The position numbers were made by a program, and so were the translations under genes. Below the pieces are notes generated by a model. That model saw only the letters and a list, made by a program, of their open reading frames with translations, was not told where the DNA came from and did no database searches. From the NCBI GenBank assembly GCA_003255025.1, contig QANY01008042.1, positions 2,716,077 to 2,780,076 of the forward strand: a stretch of DNA of 64,000 bases, read 5' to 3'. This stretch comes from Datisca glomerata (taxonomy: Eukaryota > Streptophyta > Magnoliopsida > Cucurbitales > Datiscaceae). Of this stretch, positions 36,241 to 47,689 are shown in pieces (position 1 is the first letter of the stretch; the number at the start of each line of letters is the position of its first letter).

Positions 36241-37599
36241 GGTACACAAAACAGTAGGCTTTCCCTTAATTTCACATTTCTCTGCTTCCCCTGCCCTTTC
36301 AAGCCATCGACAAACCCTGTTTCCCTTTCACCTCATCAGTTTGTCTCCGTCAGTCTCCGCGGCAAAGCTCCTCCACGACCGAACTCCTCTGTGACAGAGA
36401 ACTCCCCCACGATAGAGCTACACTAAGACAGATCTCCTCCTCCACGACAGAGCTCCTCCTCGCAGATCTCCTCCTCCGTGACAGAGCTCCACCGAGACAG
36501 GTCTCCTCCCTGTTAGAGATCTCATACCTGATACTTCTTTTCTCACTTGATTTTCCAATTTATGCCATATTCTATTTATGGTACGTAAGCTATTTGGTCT
36601 GGAAACAAAGCGGCCATGCATTTTTTTTTGGGTGTATCATATGGCATCCAATGTTAGATTTAAAATCCTACCAACTTCATCCAGATAAGAACAAGCACCT
36701 AATTTGTCAATTAGGTCTTAATTTCAAGTAGGTCTTAAATCTTGATTAATGAGGGATTTCATGATTAATTGGTCATCCTACCGAGGGTGGGGGTGGGGAA
36801 CTAGCATAACATAACGTGTGTTCATATGTTAAATAAGTTTTCTAGAAATTAAGTGCACAGTAAATGAATTTAAAATTGGTTAGAATGGTTTTTTTGCTCT
36901 CCTTGATTCATATGATGGAAAAAGAGAGCGAATGTATTTCTGGAATATGATCAATGAAACCTTTGTATAAGTTTTTGCAAACATTTGAAACTGTGCTCAG
37001 AGGAAGGGAAAGTAAATCTAGATTTTTGTTGATTAGCTGTTTCGATCCAAGGTGCTATGGACATCATGTAGTAATGCGGAAGAAATCAACTAAATCTTCA
37101 TTAACATCCCGAATCATGACCATACATCTTGGTTTAATCATAAGAATATAACTGGGACTTTCATTTGCTACTCTTTTAAGTAGTGAAATTCTTTCAACAT
37201 CCAAGATCAGTTTTTTTCCTTTCTTTTTGGTTGAAAAATGTGTCTTGGTTATCTTCAAGAGCCAAGAGGGAAGCCTTTTTTTAAGAGTCTAGATTAATTA
37301 TTCAAATGGTTCTATGTTTCTTATGGTTTCATTTCAGTGGCTTTGGTCTCAGCTATCTACCGCATTTACATTTGCTAGCTACAAAACCTGCATAGTTTAT
37401 GTTTTAAAGGTTTTTAAGGAGTCCTCACGGTATTTTTCCTCAAGAAAATGTCTTATTACAATCCACATATCATTACTCTCTTTTTTTCATTCAATTTACG
37501 TTTATTTGCTTAGGAATTAGTATGTTGGAGGTTTTATTTGCTTAGAGATCTTTTGTTGAGAGTTTCTCTAAATAGTTATTTAATTTACAAAGTGACAAA
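36241..37599. other. Interior of the CACTA remnant, noncoding or decayed
   Basis: A stretch at 36340-36510 repeats phrases like 'agctcctcc' and 'gacagag'. The rest is AT-rich with short frames that match nothing. I regard it as leader and decayed intron-like sequence of the transposon. Confidence 0.35.
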
Positions 37600-37951
37600 A
37601 TGGACAAAAGTTGGATAAAAAATCCTAATTGATTGTCCAATGAGTATATTGTTGGTTCAACATAGACATTTTTTAGATGTTCTTGAGATAAAACAAGAGA
37701 TAGAACAAGATGAAGCCATAGGGTCTACTGAAATAACTTTTCCATATATCGATCTAGATGAGTTAGAAATATTGCAATTTCACAGGTATGACGTGGAACC
37801 TTATGAAATAAACGCAAATGTTATTGGAGTAGGAGATAGTAATATTGAAGATATTGATTTTATTGATGATGATGACAATGAAGATGCCACTTTGGTTAAT
37901 TATGATGATGATTCAGAGGATATTATACCAAGTGATGATGATATAGATTGA
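37600..37951 (+). pseudogene. Internally deleted En/Spm transposase
   Basis: The ATG at 37600 opens 'MDKSWIKN', then a stop, then 'LSNEYIVG', which matches the start of the plant transposase-associated domain ('MD.SWI...RLS.EY..GV'). It then runs into 'HRHFLDVLEIKQEIEQDEA' and a strongly acidic tail with 'DDDDNED', 'YDDDSED' and 'PSDDDID' ending at 37951, as at the C-terminus of TNP2-type transposases. The catalytic middle (hundreds of residues) is missing, so the piece looks like N- and C-terminal ends joined by a deletion. Alternative: an unrelated acidic protein; the N-terminal match argues against this. Confidence 0.5.
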
Positions 37952-38068
37952 ATTTTAAAGTAACGGTGAGCCTGTTAGCATAAAATATTCTTTCATTTCT
38001 TCTTAAATTTACTTTAATTTATTTTGTAAGCAATGACATGTTTAGGATATTCTTTCATGCCATTTATC

Positions 38069-38545
38069 TGAGCGTGCTGGATGATGTTTGAATATTTTAT
38101 GATTGATGCTCATTGTCTAAAGATAATAGTGTTAGTTTCAATGTGTGTGTAGGTGTTGGAGGGGCTTATAATTTTGTATCTGAGCGTGTTGGATGATGTT
38201 TGAATATTTTCTGATTGATGCTTTTTATCTAAAGATAATAGTGTTAGTTTCAGTGTGTGTGTGTGGGGGGGGGTGTCACTTTGTATCTGAGTGTGCTAGA
38301 TGATGTTTGAATATTTTCTTATTGATACTCATTGTCTAAAGATAATAGTGTTAGTTTCAATGTGTGGGGGGGAGAAGGGGGCTTATCACTTTGTATTTGA
38401 GCGTGCTAGATGATTCTTGAATACTTTCTAATTGATGCTCATTGTCTAAAGATAATAGTGTTAGTTTCAATGTGTGTATGAGAGGGGGGCTTATCACTTT
38501 GTATCTGAGCGTGCTAGATGATTTTTCAATATTTTCTGATTCATG
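38069..38545 (+). repeat. Minisatellite of about 110 bp, 4.4 units
   Basis: Units start at 38069, 38181, 38288, 38398 and 38506, each beginning 'tga(g)(c/t)gtgct(g/a)gatgat' and containing 'taaagataatagtgttag'. Each of the first four ends with a G-rich variable segment (gtgtgtgtagg, ggggggggg, gaagggggc, gaggggggc). The fifth is partial. It lies between two exons of the CACTA transposase genes. Confidence 0.92.
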
Positions 38546-38587
38546 AATATATTTATCTTGAATTTGGCTCATTATGATGTTACACAG

Positions 38588-38820
38588 GAACGTATGTGTG
38601 CTTTACGGGATGAGCATATCGCTAAGAATTTCACACCTCACTCTGAAGAAGAGATAGTTGAAGAAGTCCTCGGGTGAAATAAAAGTCTTGGACATGGAGC
38701 CCCACCCACATCTTCCAAGAAAAAGAGTCGAGTTGGAGTTGAAAATATAGAATTAAAGAAACAAATCAAGTCGATGGAGAGCCAACTACAAAACTTACTC
38801 GCTTGAGCTCGTCAAAATGG
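38588..38820 (+). pseudogene. Exon of a second En/Spm transposon protein (TNPA/Ptta type)
   Basis: After an acceptor 'cacag', the frame reads 'ERMCALRDEHIAKNFTPHSE', 'EEEIVEEVLG', a stop, 'KSLGHGAPPTSSKKKSRVGV' and a coiled-coil-like 'ENIELKKQIKSMESQLQNLL'. This is the C-terminal pattern of plant Ptta/En/Spm transposase proteins ('..EVLG...GYV.GLG.GPKP..'). Two stops interrupt it. Confidence 0.6.
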
Positions 38821-38929
38821 TTTTCTACCTCTTAACGATGACTCAACAATAGAAACATGAGCTTTAGAATATTTGTTAAGTTTTGTAGTTGTAACATCAA
38901 ACTTTAAATACTCAAAGTGATGATTACCT

Positions 38930-40150
38930 TAGCTGTGACTAAAGGGTGGGACATACAACAATTAGACATAAACAATGTCTTCTTGCATGAGGATATTAAT
39001 GAAACAGTTCTCATGGAGCAACCTCAAGGCTTCATCAATCCATCTAAACCTCATCATGTTTACTGGTTGAATGAAGCCCTTTATGGCTGAAAGTAGGCAC
39101 CTACGACATGGTATGATAAATTAAAGGGAGCTCTCAATAGATGGGGTTTTAATCCCTACGTCTCAGACACATCACTGTTTCTCAGATTTGCTGGTAGTGA
39201 CATGATTATGGTGCTCATCTATGTAGATGGCATCTTGATTACAGGTAGCAACACACATCAAATTAAACAACTCATCACCAAGCTTGCTCATCAGTTTACT
39301 TTAAAGGCTCTAGGTTCTCTGTCATATTTTTTTGGGTTTTGAAGCTTATATGGACTCTTCAGGCATCTACTTAACCCAACCTAAGTACCTGCAAGATATC
39401 TTGTGCAAAGCCAACGTGGTTGATGCCACTAGCAGCCCTACACCAATGTGCCCCTCTCATAAACTCATTGCCAGTGGCACACTCTTCTCTGATCCAACCT
39501 TTTATAGGAGCTTGATAGGTTATTTGCAATATCTAACAATGACTTGGCCAGACATAGCCTTTACTATTAACAACCTGAGTCAATACCTGTCCAAACCCAT
39601 TATTGAGCACTGGAAAGTGTGCAATAGGTTGTTAACGTATCTAAAGGGCTCTCCCCATCATGGTTTGCACTTTACACTAGCCCTTAATCTCAGTCTTGAA
39701 GGGTATTCAGACGTAGATTGGACTTCATGTCTAGATGAAAAAAATCAACCACTGGCTTCTGCATATATCTAGGAGGCGAGGCAACATGATAACTTGGAGC
39801 TCTAGGAAGTAACATGTTGTTGCTCGTTCAAGTACTGAAGCAGAGTATCGAGCACTTGCCATGACCTGTAGTGAGCTTATGTGGCTCACTTCCTTGTACA
39901 AAGAGATTCACCTCCATCTGTCTTCAACACCAATCATTTGGTGTGATAATCAAAGTGTCATATCTCTAGCTTCGAAGCCTTTATTCCACTCTCAAACTAA
40001 GCATATCGAATTGAACGTGCATTTTATTTGGGAAAAGCTACTGTCAAAGGCTTTAGAAGTTTGATATGTTCCCTCAGCTTGTCAAATAGTTGATCTTTTA
40101 ACCAAACCTCTAGCTCCAAGATCCTTTCAGGCTCTCTCATCCAAGCTCAA
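38930..40150 (+). mobile_element. Ty1-copia 3' half (RT and RNase H), Ale/Retrofit-like
   Basis: RT starts abruptly at 'KGWDIQQLDINNVFLHEDIN' and continues with 'VLMEQPQGFINPSKP', 'WYDKLKGALNRWGF', 'MVLIYVDGILITGSN' (YVDD changed to YVDG). RNase H follows: 'GYLQYLTMTWPDIAFTINNL', 'RSSTEAEYRALAMTCSELMW', 'IWCDNQSVISLASKPLFH' and 'SACQIVDLLTKPLAP'. Frameshifts at about 39325 and 39775-39860, and several stops, show it is dead. Gag, protease and integrase are absent; the left end meets the CACTA remnant. Confidence 0.85.
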
Positions 40151-40183
40151 GGTGTTGTCTCCACCCTTTCGCTTGAGGGGGGC

Positions 40184-40568
40184 TATTAAGCAAAGTACAC
40201 ACTTGGCTGAGTTGGATAATGCCATCATGGATAAAGAGTCAGACAAGCATGCCCAGTCAGCCAAGGAAAAACAACTTCTTACTGGACAGAAGCTCGCTTA
40301 TGTGTGTAATAAATTTCCAGCTAGGAGAACGCTCATTGGAGTTCCTTTAACCAATCACAAAAGAACCCTAGATTCTTCTCAATCATCTCTCACGTGATCA
40401 TCCTCTCTCCTATGCGTGGCATCACAAAAAAAAATAACAACTTTGATTCTTTATTCTTTTGGCAGCTACAAAACCGTTTCTCTCAAAGCTTTTCTCTCTT
40501 CATGTATAAATATATTTAGTCTTTTCTCTATTGTGATCTTTTCAGTCATAATCAATACACATTCTTCA
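40184..40568 (+). repeat. Probable 3' LTR of the copia half-element
   Basis: Follows a polypurine tract 'cgcttgaggggggct' and ends 'cacattcttca'. The start reads TA where TG is expected, perhaps by mutation. A short open frame across it is chance. Confidence 0.45.
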
Positions 40569-43500
40569 TATTGTCAAATTAGTCTAAATTTCAAGTAATT
40601 GTAATGACAATTGCCTTCGGAAGGGTCTCACGTAGAAAGCTTCGAAGGTTTGAAAATGAATAAGATCCTATGCTGTTTTTTTTAAAGAAGAGAGATGTTG
40701 TTTTTATAATCGAGACCAATAATTTTGCATTCAATGTTTAGTACATGGTTGTTGGACATGAGTTTAGCTGTTATAAGATGTTTGTGATGTTGACATTGAC
40801 CCCAATGTCCATGATAAGCATGATGTATCTGTAAACTTTAACTCATGGTGATGCTGCACTGATCTATGAATTGGTATATAACATTAAATCATTATATGGT
40901 CGGCAAAAATAAAGAAAAATGTATGCATGGGACTTGCTAGAGGTAATTTGGAACTTCTTCTCCTAATATTTAAGGAGTCTTCCAAATAGCTTGCTTTATT
41001 CCGAGAGATGTTCAACTTAAAATTGATTGCCTTAGCCTAAATTAACTCAAGAAATTTCATCCCATGAATAATGCATCACATAATTAAACAAATATCATAG
41101 GTTGATTAAGATTTTGTCATTACTATGAGTTTACATTGTATGTGATCTCACCTTAGATATATTAAAATAAAAAAATAAAAAATAAATAACCGATAAATTA
41201 GGTGTGAGATGAGATGTCATGCTAAATTGGTCGCAAAGTTATAAAGAAACTGGATATTGTAGTGTTACAGTATTAATATTAATTGAAAGGTTCATTTATA
41301 TAAAATATATTTTAGCCCAAAGTAATTCGAATTCACAATTGATTTGAGAGGCTCAAAATGGGCAGTGCAATAAAAGAAATCTTATTAAATAAACAACAGT
41401 TTACTTAATTAATCAGGAATATTGCAATATGGTTTAAGAAAACATCAAGGATGATACAGCTTACAAATAAAAATAAAAATGATAGATTTTAAATCGGTGG
41501 CCGTGGATTTCAAAACAACTGATTTTGAAACTTGTGAATTTTAACAAAATTCACAAATCTTATTAATATAAATATTCTATAATATTCTGAAACGCATATT
41601 ACACACACACACACATAGTATATTCACATTTTGCATTTAAAAATTCACAAGGATGTGGTTATATATCATTTTCACTATGTTATTATAGGTTATACATATA
41701 ATTAAAGTAGGCAACAAATCTATTGTATATAGTTTATTTACTTTATGTAAGTATTTTTCTTAGATCCTTATCTTTATCGCATGTGTCATCCTAGCCCCTG
41801 TTCGCATCGCGGTTCATCTCAAGAAAATAAGCTTGCCTCGCTGTGCAGGCCGCTAGCTCTCCATTCATGGCTGTGAAGTTGTTAATGGGCGTGATGCTCG
41901 CCGTCCAACCTAGAAGCTTGCCATCCAACCAAAAATCCAGCCGAAGTTTTCATGAGCAGTTGGTAGGGGCCTGCTAATCGGGAGAAATGAAACTTTTTAT
42001 TGCAGTGAGACTATTTTATGATTATTAAAATTTTATGTCATTTTTTTTCTTTTTTATTCTCTATGAGGGAGGGTTATTCTTGATGAAAGTCTGTGACATT
42101 ATGGGTAATTGATGCAATACGACCTTTCAATTTGGGTATATATGTTTTGACGACACGGTCAATCAATATTATAATATTAAAAAAAACTCCTCTATATGTA
42201 AGGTCAAATTTATTGTCTCATATTTTCCATAGACTTTCGATGGAATTCCCAGTTCTAATCGAAAAAGAAATTAATAATCTAAGAAAAATGTATAAAGACA
42301 GACAACACAGTTGAGCAAATCTACATCGTCTAATCTGATCTGGATTATTTGGATCAAATGAAACTTTACTTGAAAAAAAGTATAAATTAAAAATAATTTT
42401 TTTTATTTTTTAACATTTCATCTCAGTAATCCAGATCTCTTTAGATGGTTGGAATCTAACTTCAGAGGAACTCCATCCCTTACCCAATGCCAAGACCAAA
42501 ATGAAAATATATGCATAGAAAAAAGACAGAGAATATTATTTAATAATTTGAGAAAAAAATGCAACCTTGTTAAAAAATTCAACCCAAATTTATAGTATAT
42601 TTAGCCAATGAAATGAGATAATTAAACAATGAATAGAACAAATGTGACTCCCTTGTTTTTGAATCAAAATTAGAAAAAGAAAGTATTCGAGAATAAGATA
42701 ATGTGGACTAATTTCTTTAAGGTCATTTGAATTTCTTCACTAATTTGGACGTCCTTTAGCAATTCAGATCAGCCAATATCAAACTAATTGTTTAATAATT
42801 TTGAACAACTAGCTAGGGCGACGGAACTGCCTTATTTAGTCAGACATCCTTAATGTTTGCCACTTGGCATGCCATCAAACAATGTGATTAAAAAATAAGA
42901 GTGAATTTCGGATCACATTTTCAATCCAAAGTTTAAACATTTCCAATTTGACCTTAGAGTTAGATAGTTACAGGTTAGAGCTACCAGGTACTTAACCCTT
43001 TTTTGACTGCTTAAAACATCAAGAATCTCAACATTAAAAAATACACAAGTAGCAGAAGATAAAATAAAAATTAAAAATAACCACTTAAAACTCTAAGCAA
43101 ACAAATTTAACCTACAAGACATGCAGCACACGTAACCTGCGAAAGTGTATATAATATCTAAATTATCTATATAATATATATTGTATATATAATGATAGGT
43201 ACATTTAATATGTATATATATTTGAAAACTAAAATGAGTTGTGCGCACCAAACTATTTTCTGCAGTATTTTTTTGAGAAGCGTAGCAAACTATTGAAGTG
43301 TTTATCTTTTATGATTTTGATACCTATGGCCATCTTTTTTATTTTTTTAAGTTGCATATTTTATCATCATCATCATTATTAATTACCTCTAGCAGAAATC
43401 TCGGAAACACAATCTTCTATCTCTTGCTTTTGTTAGCATGTTTCTTTAAAGCATAGCTGTCCAAACAACACTTCATATTGAAAAGCAAGCCGGCAATGCT

Positions 43501-43634
43501 TGGCCGGCATTACAAAAGTAGTGTAGTTTATAAGTGGTAACTGTATATAGTAGAGAGAAGCTCTAACTGGCTTAATACTTCTCTCGCAATGCATACTTGG
43601 CTCTCAATAACGTGGTGCTTTGCCTCAGAGAGGG
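40569..43634. other. AT-rich intergenic DNA upstream of the PTI1-like kinase
   Basis: Long spacer with no recognised gene. A short (CA)n tract lies near 41604-41616. A locally GC-richer stretch at 41780-41980 has no coding pattern. 43140-43210 is an AT-repeat-rich zone. Confidence 0.4.
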
Positions 43635-46013
43635 ATGATCAAGGGTATGTAAAAGCACTTTCTTCTTTCAGGTTATTATTTTTCTTGCATATAGCCACAA
43701 TCTCATAGTTAATTAGATTAATTAGTTAAATTTATTTCTATTTTTTCGCATTTTAGTAAGAGATAACTCGAGCCTTAAACAATATTTCTTAACCGTTGGT
43801 GTAATTAATCTAAAACACTTAAGTTCCTAGATTAAGTTAATTTTATTATTTGAATATATTTTTAACATTACCTCATACGCATAGGATGGAAATTTCTTAA
43901 TGGACGTAACACAGGCTTGCTAGAGTAGCTAGACTGCCACTAGCTTCTAACAATTTTCAGCCGTATCCTGTGATCTGTAATGTGCTGTCGAAAGATAGCA
44001 TGAGACCCTAATTGCCTGGAATGTACCTAAGTCTCCTTTAAATTGTATCTGTGTTCTTTTCTAGGCTTCTCCATGAATATACTCAAACACAACCATCATA
44101 TGCAATTCCGGTTGGATGATTTTAAGGTATCTCAACCGTCAGCAATGTAGTTCATCCAACGATAAATTTGAATTATAGAGCTAAGACACAATCAAATCCC
44201 AATGAACAAAATGTTGAATTGAATCGTACCAGTTTCTACTGAGGGTTATTACTCATTTTTGTTCTTGCTATTTTATTCTCTTATCCCATTCAGAATGATG
44301 TCTATCTCATAATTAATGATCATTTAATTTTAAATGGGAAGAAAGCTGATTGTTGATGTAATGGTAGAAACTCAGGGCATCCAATTTTACTATATCAGCT
44401 TTGATTACAAATTATAATCTAATTTAATAATTTGAATTAATTCTGAGCATTAAAGATTGATTTTTTTAACATAGATGAAATTTTTAGAGGTACAAGTAGT
44501 GGGGGCGAGAGTTCAAGGTGGAGGATATTCACATTCAAGGAGTTGCAAACAGCAACAATTGGATTCAGTGTGGAAAACAAGCTTGGAGAAGGGTGGCATG
44601 GAATTGTATATTCTGGAAGAACTAGTGGTGGTGAACAGGTACCCATTTTTTAACCCTAATATTCTTCATAATTTCCATTTTCTTATTTTTTTCCTTCAAT
44701 GCATTATATATTTATGTTAGATTTTGGCAATTTAATATGTAGATAGCAGTTAAGAAAATGAAGGCAACAAATACACAAGCATTGGTGGAATTTATGAGTG
44801 AAGTGGATGTAATTGCTAGGGTTAAGCATGAGAATTTGTTGGGGTTTAGAGGGTATTGTGAAGAGAATGATCAAAGATTGTTGGTCTATGATTATATGTC
44901 AAATCTCTGTTTGTATTCTCATCTTCATGGCAAAAATGCTTGTGCTTCCCAATTAGATTGGAGTAAGAGAATCAAGATTGCTATTGGCACAGCACAAGGC
45001 TTAATGTAAGCGTTCTTTGTTTTTCTTTTCAATTACAATTTCATATAGTTCATAATTTACTAACATGAATGCAATTATTCTTTGATTTTCCTGAGCTGTT
45101 AGAATTCAATTTCAAAATCATAATTTCAATTTGGTTGTTATTGTTCATTGAAATGTATAGAAGAAATAACGATATTGAACTTGTACTATTTACATTTTGC
45201 ATTTTATTTCATTGGCTGTTATGTTCATGTAATTTTGAGCCGTATATTTGAATGATAAATGGCGCTCTTACATCGCATTTGATGTCACTACATAGAAGCA
45301 TAACACTAGAAAAAGTATATGTACGTGACATTAATTTTGATCGAGCGCAACAAATAAAACTGTTCTAAAACAGTATTTTATCGAACGTCCAAATTTTCCA
45401 AGTCGATAAATTGTCTCTAGTACGATATGAAGAGTGGGAAGTGTCTTCTCATGATATTGTTGTAAAATATATTTGTTTTAATAGTAACAATAATAATATC
45501 AATGTGATGTTTGTTTTTAGGTACTTACATCATGAGACAAAACCACCCATTATTCATAGAGACATTAAGGCAAGGAATCTACTATTGGATCATGATTTTA
45601 AACCAGTTATTTCAGACTTTAGGTTCGCAAAGCAAGTCCAAGAAGGCCTTAGCAATGTGACAAGCCGTGTCAAGGGCACTTTGGGGTATTTAGCTCCTGA
45701 GTATGCCATGACTGGAAAAGTTACGCAGAGTTGTGATGTTTACAGTTTCGGAATTCTTCTCTTAGAGCTTATTAGTCGAAGAAAACCCATCGAGAAGCTC
45801 CCTGGTGGGGTCCTGAGGACGATAACCGAATGGGCACGGCCATTGATCGATGAAGAGAAGTTTGAGGAGCTTGTTGATCCAACGCTTAATGGAAATTTTG
45901 ATGCAAAACAACTTATGCAAGTAATTAAGATTGCAGCTTTATGTGTGCAGAGGGAGGCTGGGATGAGACCTAACATGAAGGAAGTGGTCATTCTTATGAG
46001 AGAATTAATTTGA
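43635..46013 (+). CDS. PTI1-like receptor-like cytoplasmic kinase, possibly inactive
   Basis: Closest in style to Arabidopsis At3g15890-type cytoplasmic kinases. Four exons join in frame: 43635-43644 (tentative, 10 nt), 44475-44638, 44743-45005, 45521-46013, giving 309 aa. The kinase domain has FTFKELQTATIGFS (22-35), G-loop GEGWHG (41-46), IAVKK with Lys62, HRDIKARN (158-165), VKGTLGYLAPEYAM and SCDVYSFGILLLELI. The DFG motif reads DFR (178-180), a Gly-to-Arg change in the metal-binding loop, and WHG replaces the usual GFG in the loop. Arg in place of the usual Ser/Thr follows Ala in the catalytic loop. The reading frame is otherwise intact. The usual Gly-Cys N-terminus for lipidation is not seen, and exon 1 rests only on a start and donor in the right phase. 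It could be a pseudokinase or an early pseudogene. Confidence 0.8.
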
Positions 46014-46440
46014 GACCAAAACAGTGATTTATTTATTAAATTATTTTTAAAAGCATGAAGGAATTAGTTATTGAAGAAATGTACCGGATTTTGTTTTCGT
46101 TTCAATTTTTCATGTACTAATGGATTTATTTAGGGTTATTTGGAACAATACACTCTTTCTAATTTGGTTAAGAAATTTTATAATCTTTTTTTAAAACAAG
46201 GAATTTATACACATAGCCCACCACAATTAACATCATGTAATTGTTCACTCTCTTTTTTCTCATCATTTCTTTTCATTCCCATGTAAAGATAAAATCAACC
46301 TAATACCCATTTCATTTATTTTCTTAAACAAAAACGTCATTCTTCTTCTTCTTCTTCTTCTCTTGTCCTTCTTCTGCTTCTTTTTATTCAACCCATTTGA
46401 GTTCCCGGCGAGTTTTACTTTTGACTCACCCACCATTCTC
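46014..46440. other. Kinase 3' flank
   Basis: 3' UTR and spacer, with a (TTC)n tract near 46340-46365. No gene seen. Confidence 0.45.
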
Positions 46441-46570
46441 TCTCAACTTCAACAAATAGCCACGCTCTCAAATCCGTCTTGCGTGCCGAAATCGGTAGAT
46501 AGAAAGATAGATGAATAACCTCTATTTTTTATATTTTGTTCTGGGTCGAGACCTGAATGAGCAGGCGAAA

Positions 46571-46950
46571 ATCGGTTCGGAGTTGATATTCTGAGGGCAT
46601 GATGATACTTCACTGGTCGCTGACACGTATTCGCTGAAACCCCCAAATCCATGACTCTTTGTGGCCCGCCCGATCCGATACATGCTCAAAGAACAACGAC
46701 TAGTCTTCTTGCTCGTCGGCATTGTTATAGCCACCTTAGGATTTAACCTCATTCCATCGTCTTAGGGCTAGTACGGACAATGCTATCAACTCGATTCCCG
46801 ACTCCTTCATCACCCACGAGTCGGTCTGATGGTCCTACAAGCCTATATACGAGCACAAGACTGAGTTTAACATAATGAATTTTGAAGTGCCTTCGGATCG
46901 TGGTGACAGGTGGAGCTGGTTTCGTCAGGTCACACCTTGTGGACCCTGAT
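46571..46950 (+). pseudogene. UXS: UDP-glucuronate decarboxylase (UXS) pseudogene, 5' part
   Basis: The reading frame 'IGSELIF*GHDDTS' is followed by 'ADTYSLKPPNP*LFVARPIR' and 'YMLKEQRLVFLLVGIVIATL', which is the cytosolic tail and membrane anchor of the Golgi type II enzymes that convert UDP-glucuronate to UDP-xylose. About 200 bases on, 'LRIVVTGGAGFVRSHLVD' is the NAD-binding Rossmann start (normally GGAGFVGSHL; the Gly is Arg here). The start ATG has become ATC, Arg and Trp codons have become TGA, and the stem region is scrambled by further stops. Everything beyond the Rossmann start is missing. No intron interrupts the part present. Confidence 0.75.
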
Positions 46951-47167
46951 CTATGAGCTTATGATTTTGTCTTAACACTCGGTAAGTTAGCGTTGGAATA
47001 TGTCCACGATCTGTAAATTTGATATGATGATGGAATTATGACTTTGGATTATAAGTTTGTTGATTGAAATTCAAGTAATTATAAATTGATGAGGGGTTCC
47101 AGATTGATTAGTGTGTGGATGGTGCCATTTTCTATGTCTAGATTGCTCACTAACAAAATATAAAAAT

Positions 47168-47347
47168 GACTAGTTGAAGGGTTCAAGTAGTATTTTTTTT
47201 ACTACTTGAACCCTTCAAGTAGTCACATGCTTTCTGTATAAATCACAAAGAAAATGACTACTTAAAGTGTTCAAGTAGTCATAAAACACTATTTGAACCC
47301 TTCAAGTAGCTACAAACACTTTGTATAAACCGACAATAACAAACAAT
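47168..47347. repeat. Palindromic CTACTTGAA repeats, left cluster
   Basis: At least four copies of a 21-base near-palindrome with arms CTACTTGAA and TTCAAGTAG around a CCC or GGG centre occur at about 47168, 47201, 47257 and 47288. The first two face each other across a T-run, forming a long hairpin. A further copy is at about 47429 inside the duplicated segment. Confidence 0.85.
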
Positions 47348-47570
47348 CACTACTACAAAAAGGGATTTTAATGACAGCGGAATACTAGTTTTTATGACAG
47401 GTACCTTTAACCTATCATAAAAAAATACTACTTGAACCCTTCAAGTAGCTACAAACACTTTGTATAAATCGAAAGTAATAAACAATCACTACTACAAAAA
47501 GAGATTTTAATAACAGCAGAATACTAGTTTTTATGACAAGTACCTTAAACTTATCATAAAAAAAGCGTGG
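47289..47570. repeat. 139-bp tandem duplication spanning a transposon end
   Basis: The segment from about 47289 to 47427 is repeated at about 47428-47567. Each copy contains a palindromic repeat, the phrase 'aaacactttgtataaa', AAT, then 'cactactacaaaa' and about 80 bases of transposon end. The CACTAC starts are at 47348 and 47487, 139 bases apart. The copies differ by several substitutions. Confidence 0.88.
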
Positions 47571-47689
47571 AAGAGGTTTTTTCTTGTTTTAGCTAATATG
47601 ACAGCTTTTAATACTATAACAGCTAATTCTAAAATCTGTCAAAATATTTTTTAATTAGATTATTTTTTACACTCTCATATTACCTTTAT

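Larger units (their letters stand above)
35929..38850 (+). mobile_element. En/Spm-like CACTA transposon remnant
   Basis: Starts 'cactacaaaaaatagggg'. The next 320 bases carry repeated phrases 'tttcgtcggtaaaa', 'accgacaaaa' and 'catcggtaaaag' in both orientations, typical subterminal repeats of plant CACTA elements. Downstream lie a shortened transposase gene (37600-37951), a minisatellite (38069-38545) and an exon of a second transposon protein (38588-38820). No right terminus was found; a copia 3' half begins near 38930 and may have removed it. Confidence 0.6.

Noticed and set aside
41250..41275. 'gtagtgttac' considered as the missing right end of the CACTA remnant at 35929
   Set aside because: Reverse complement matches the left end only over CACTACAA and lacks the following G run and subterminal repeats.
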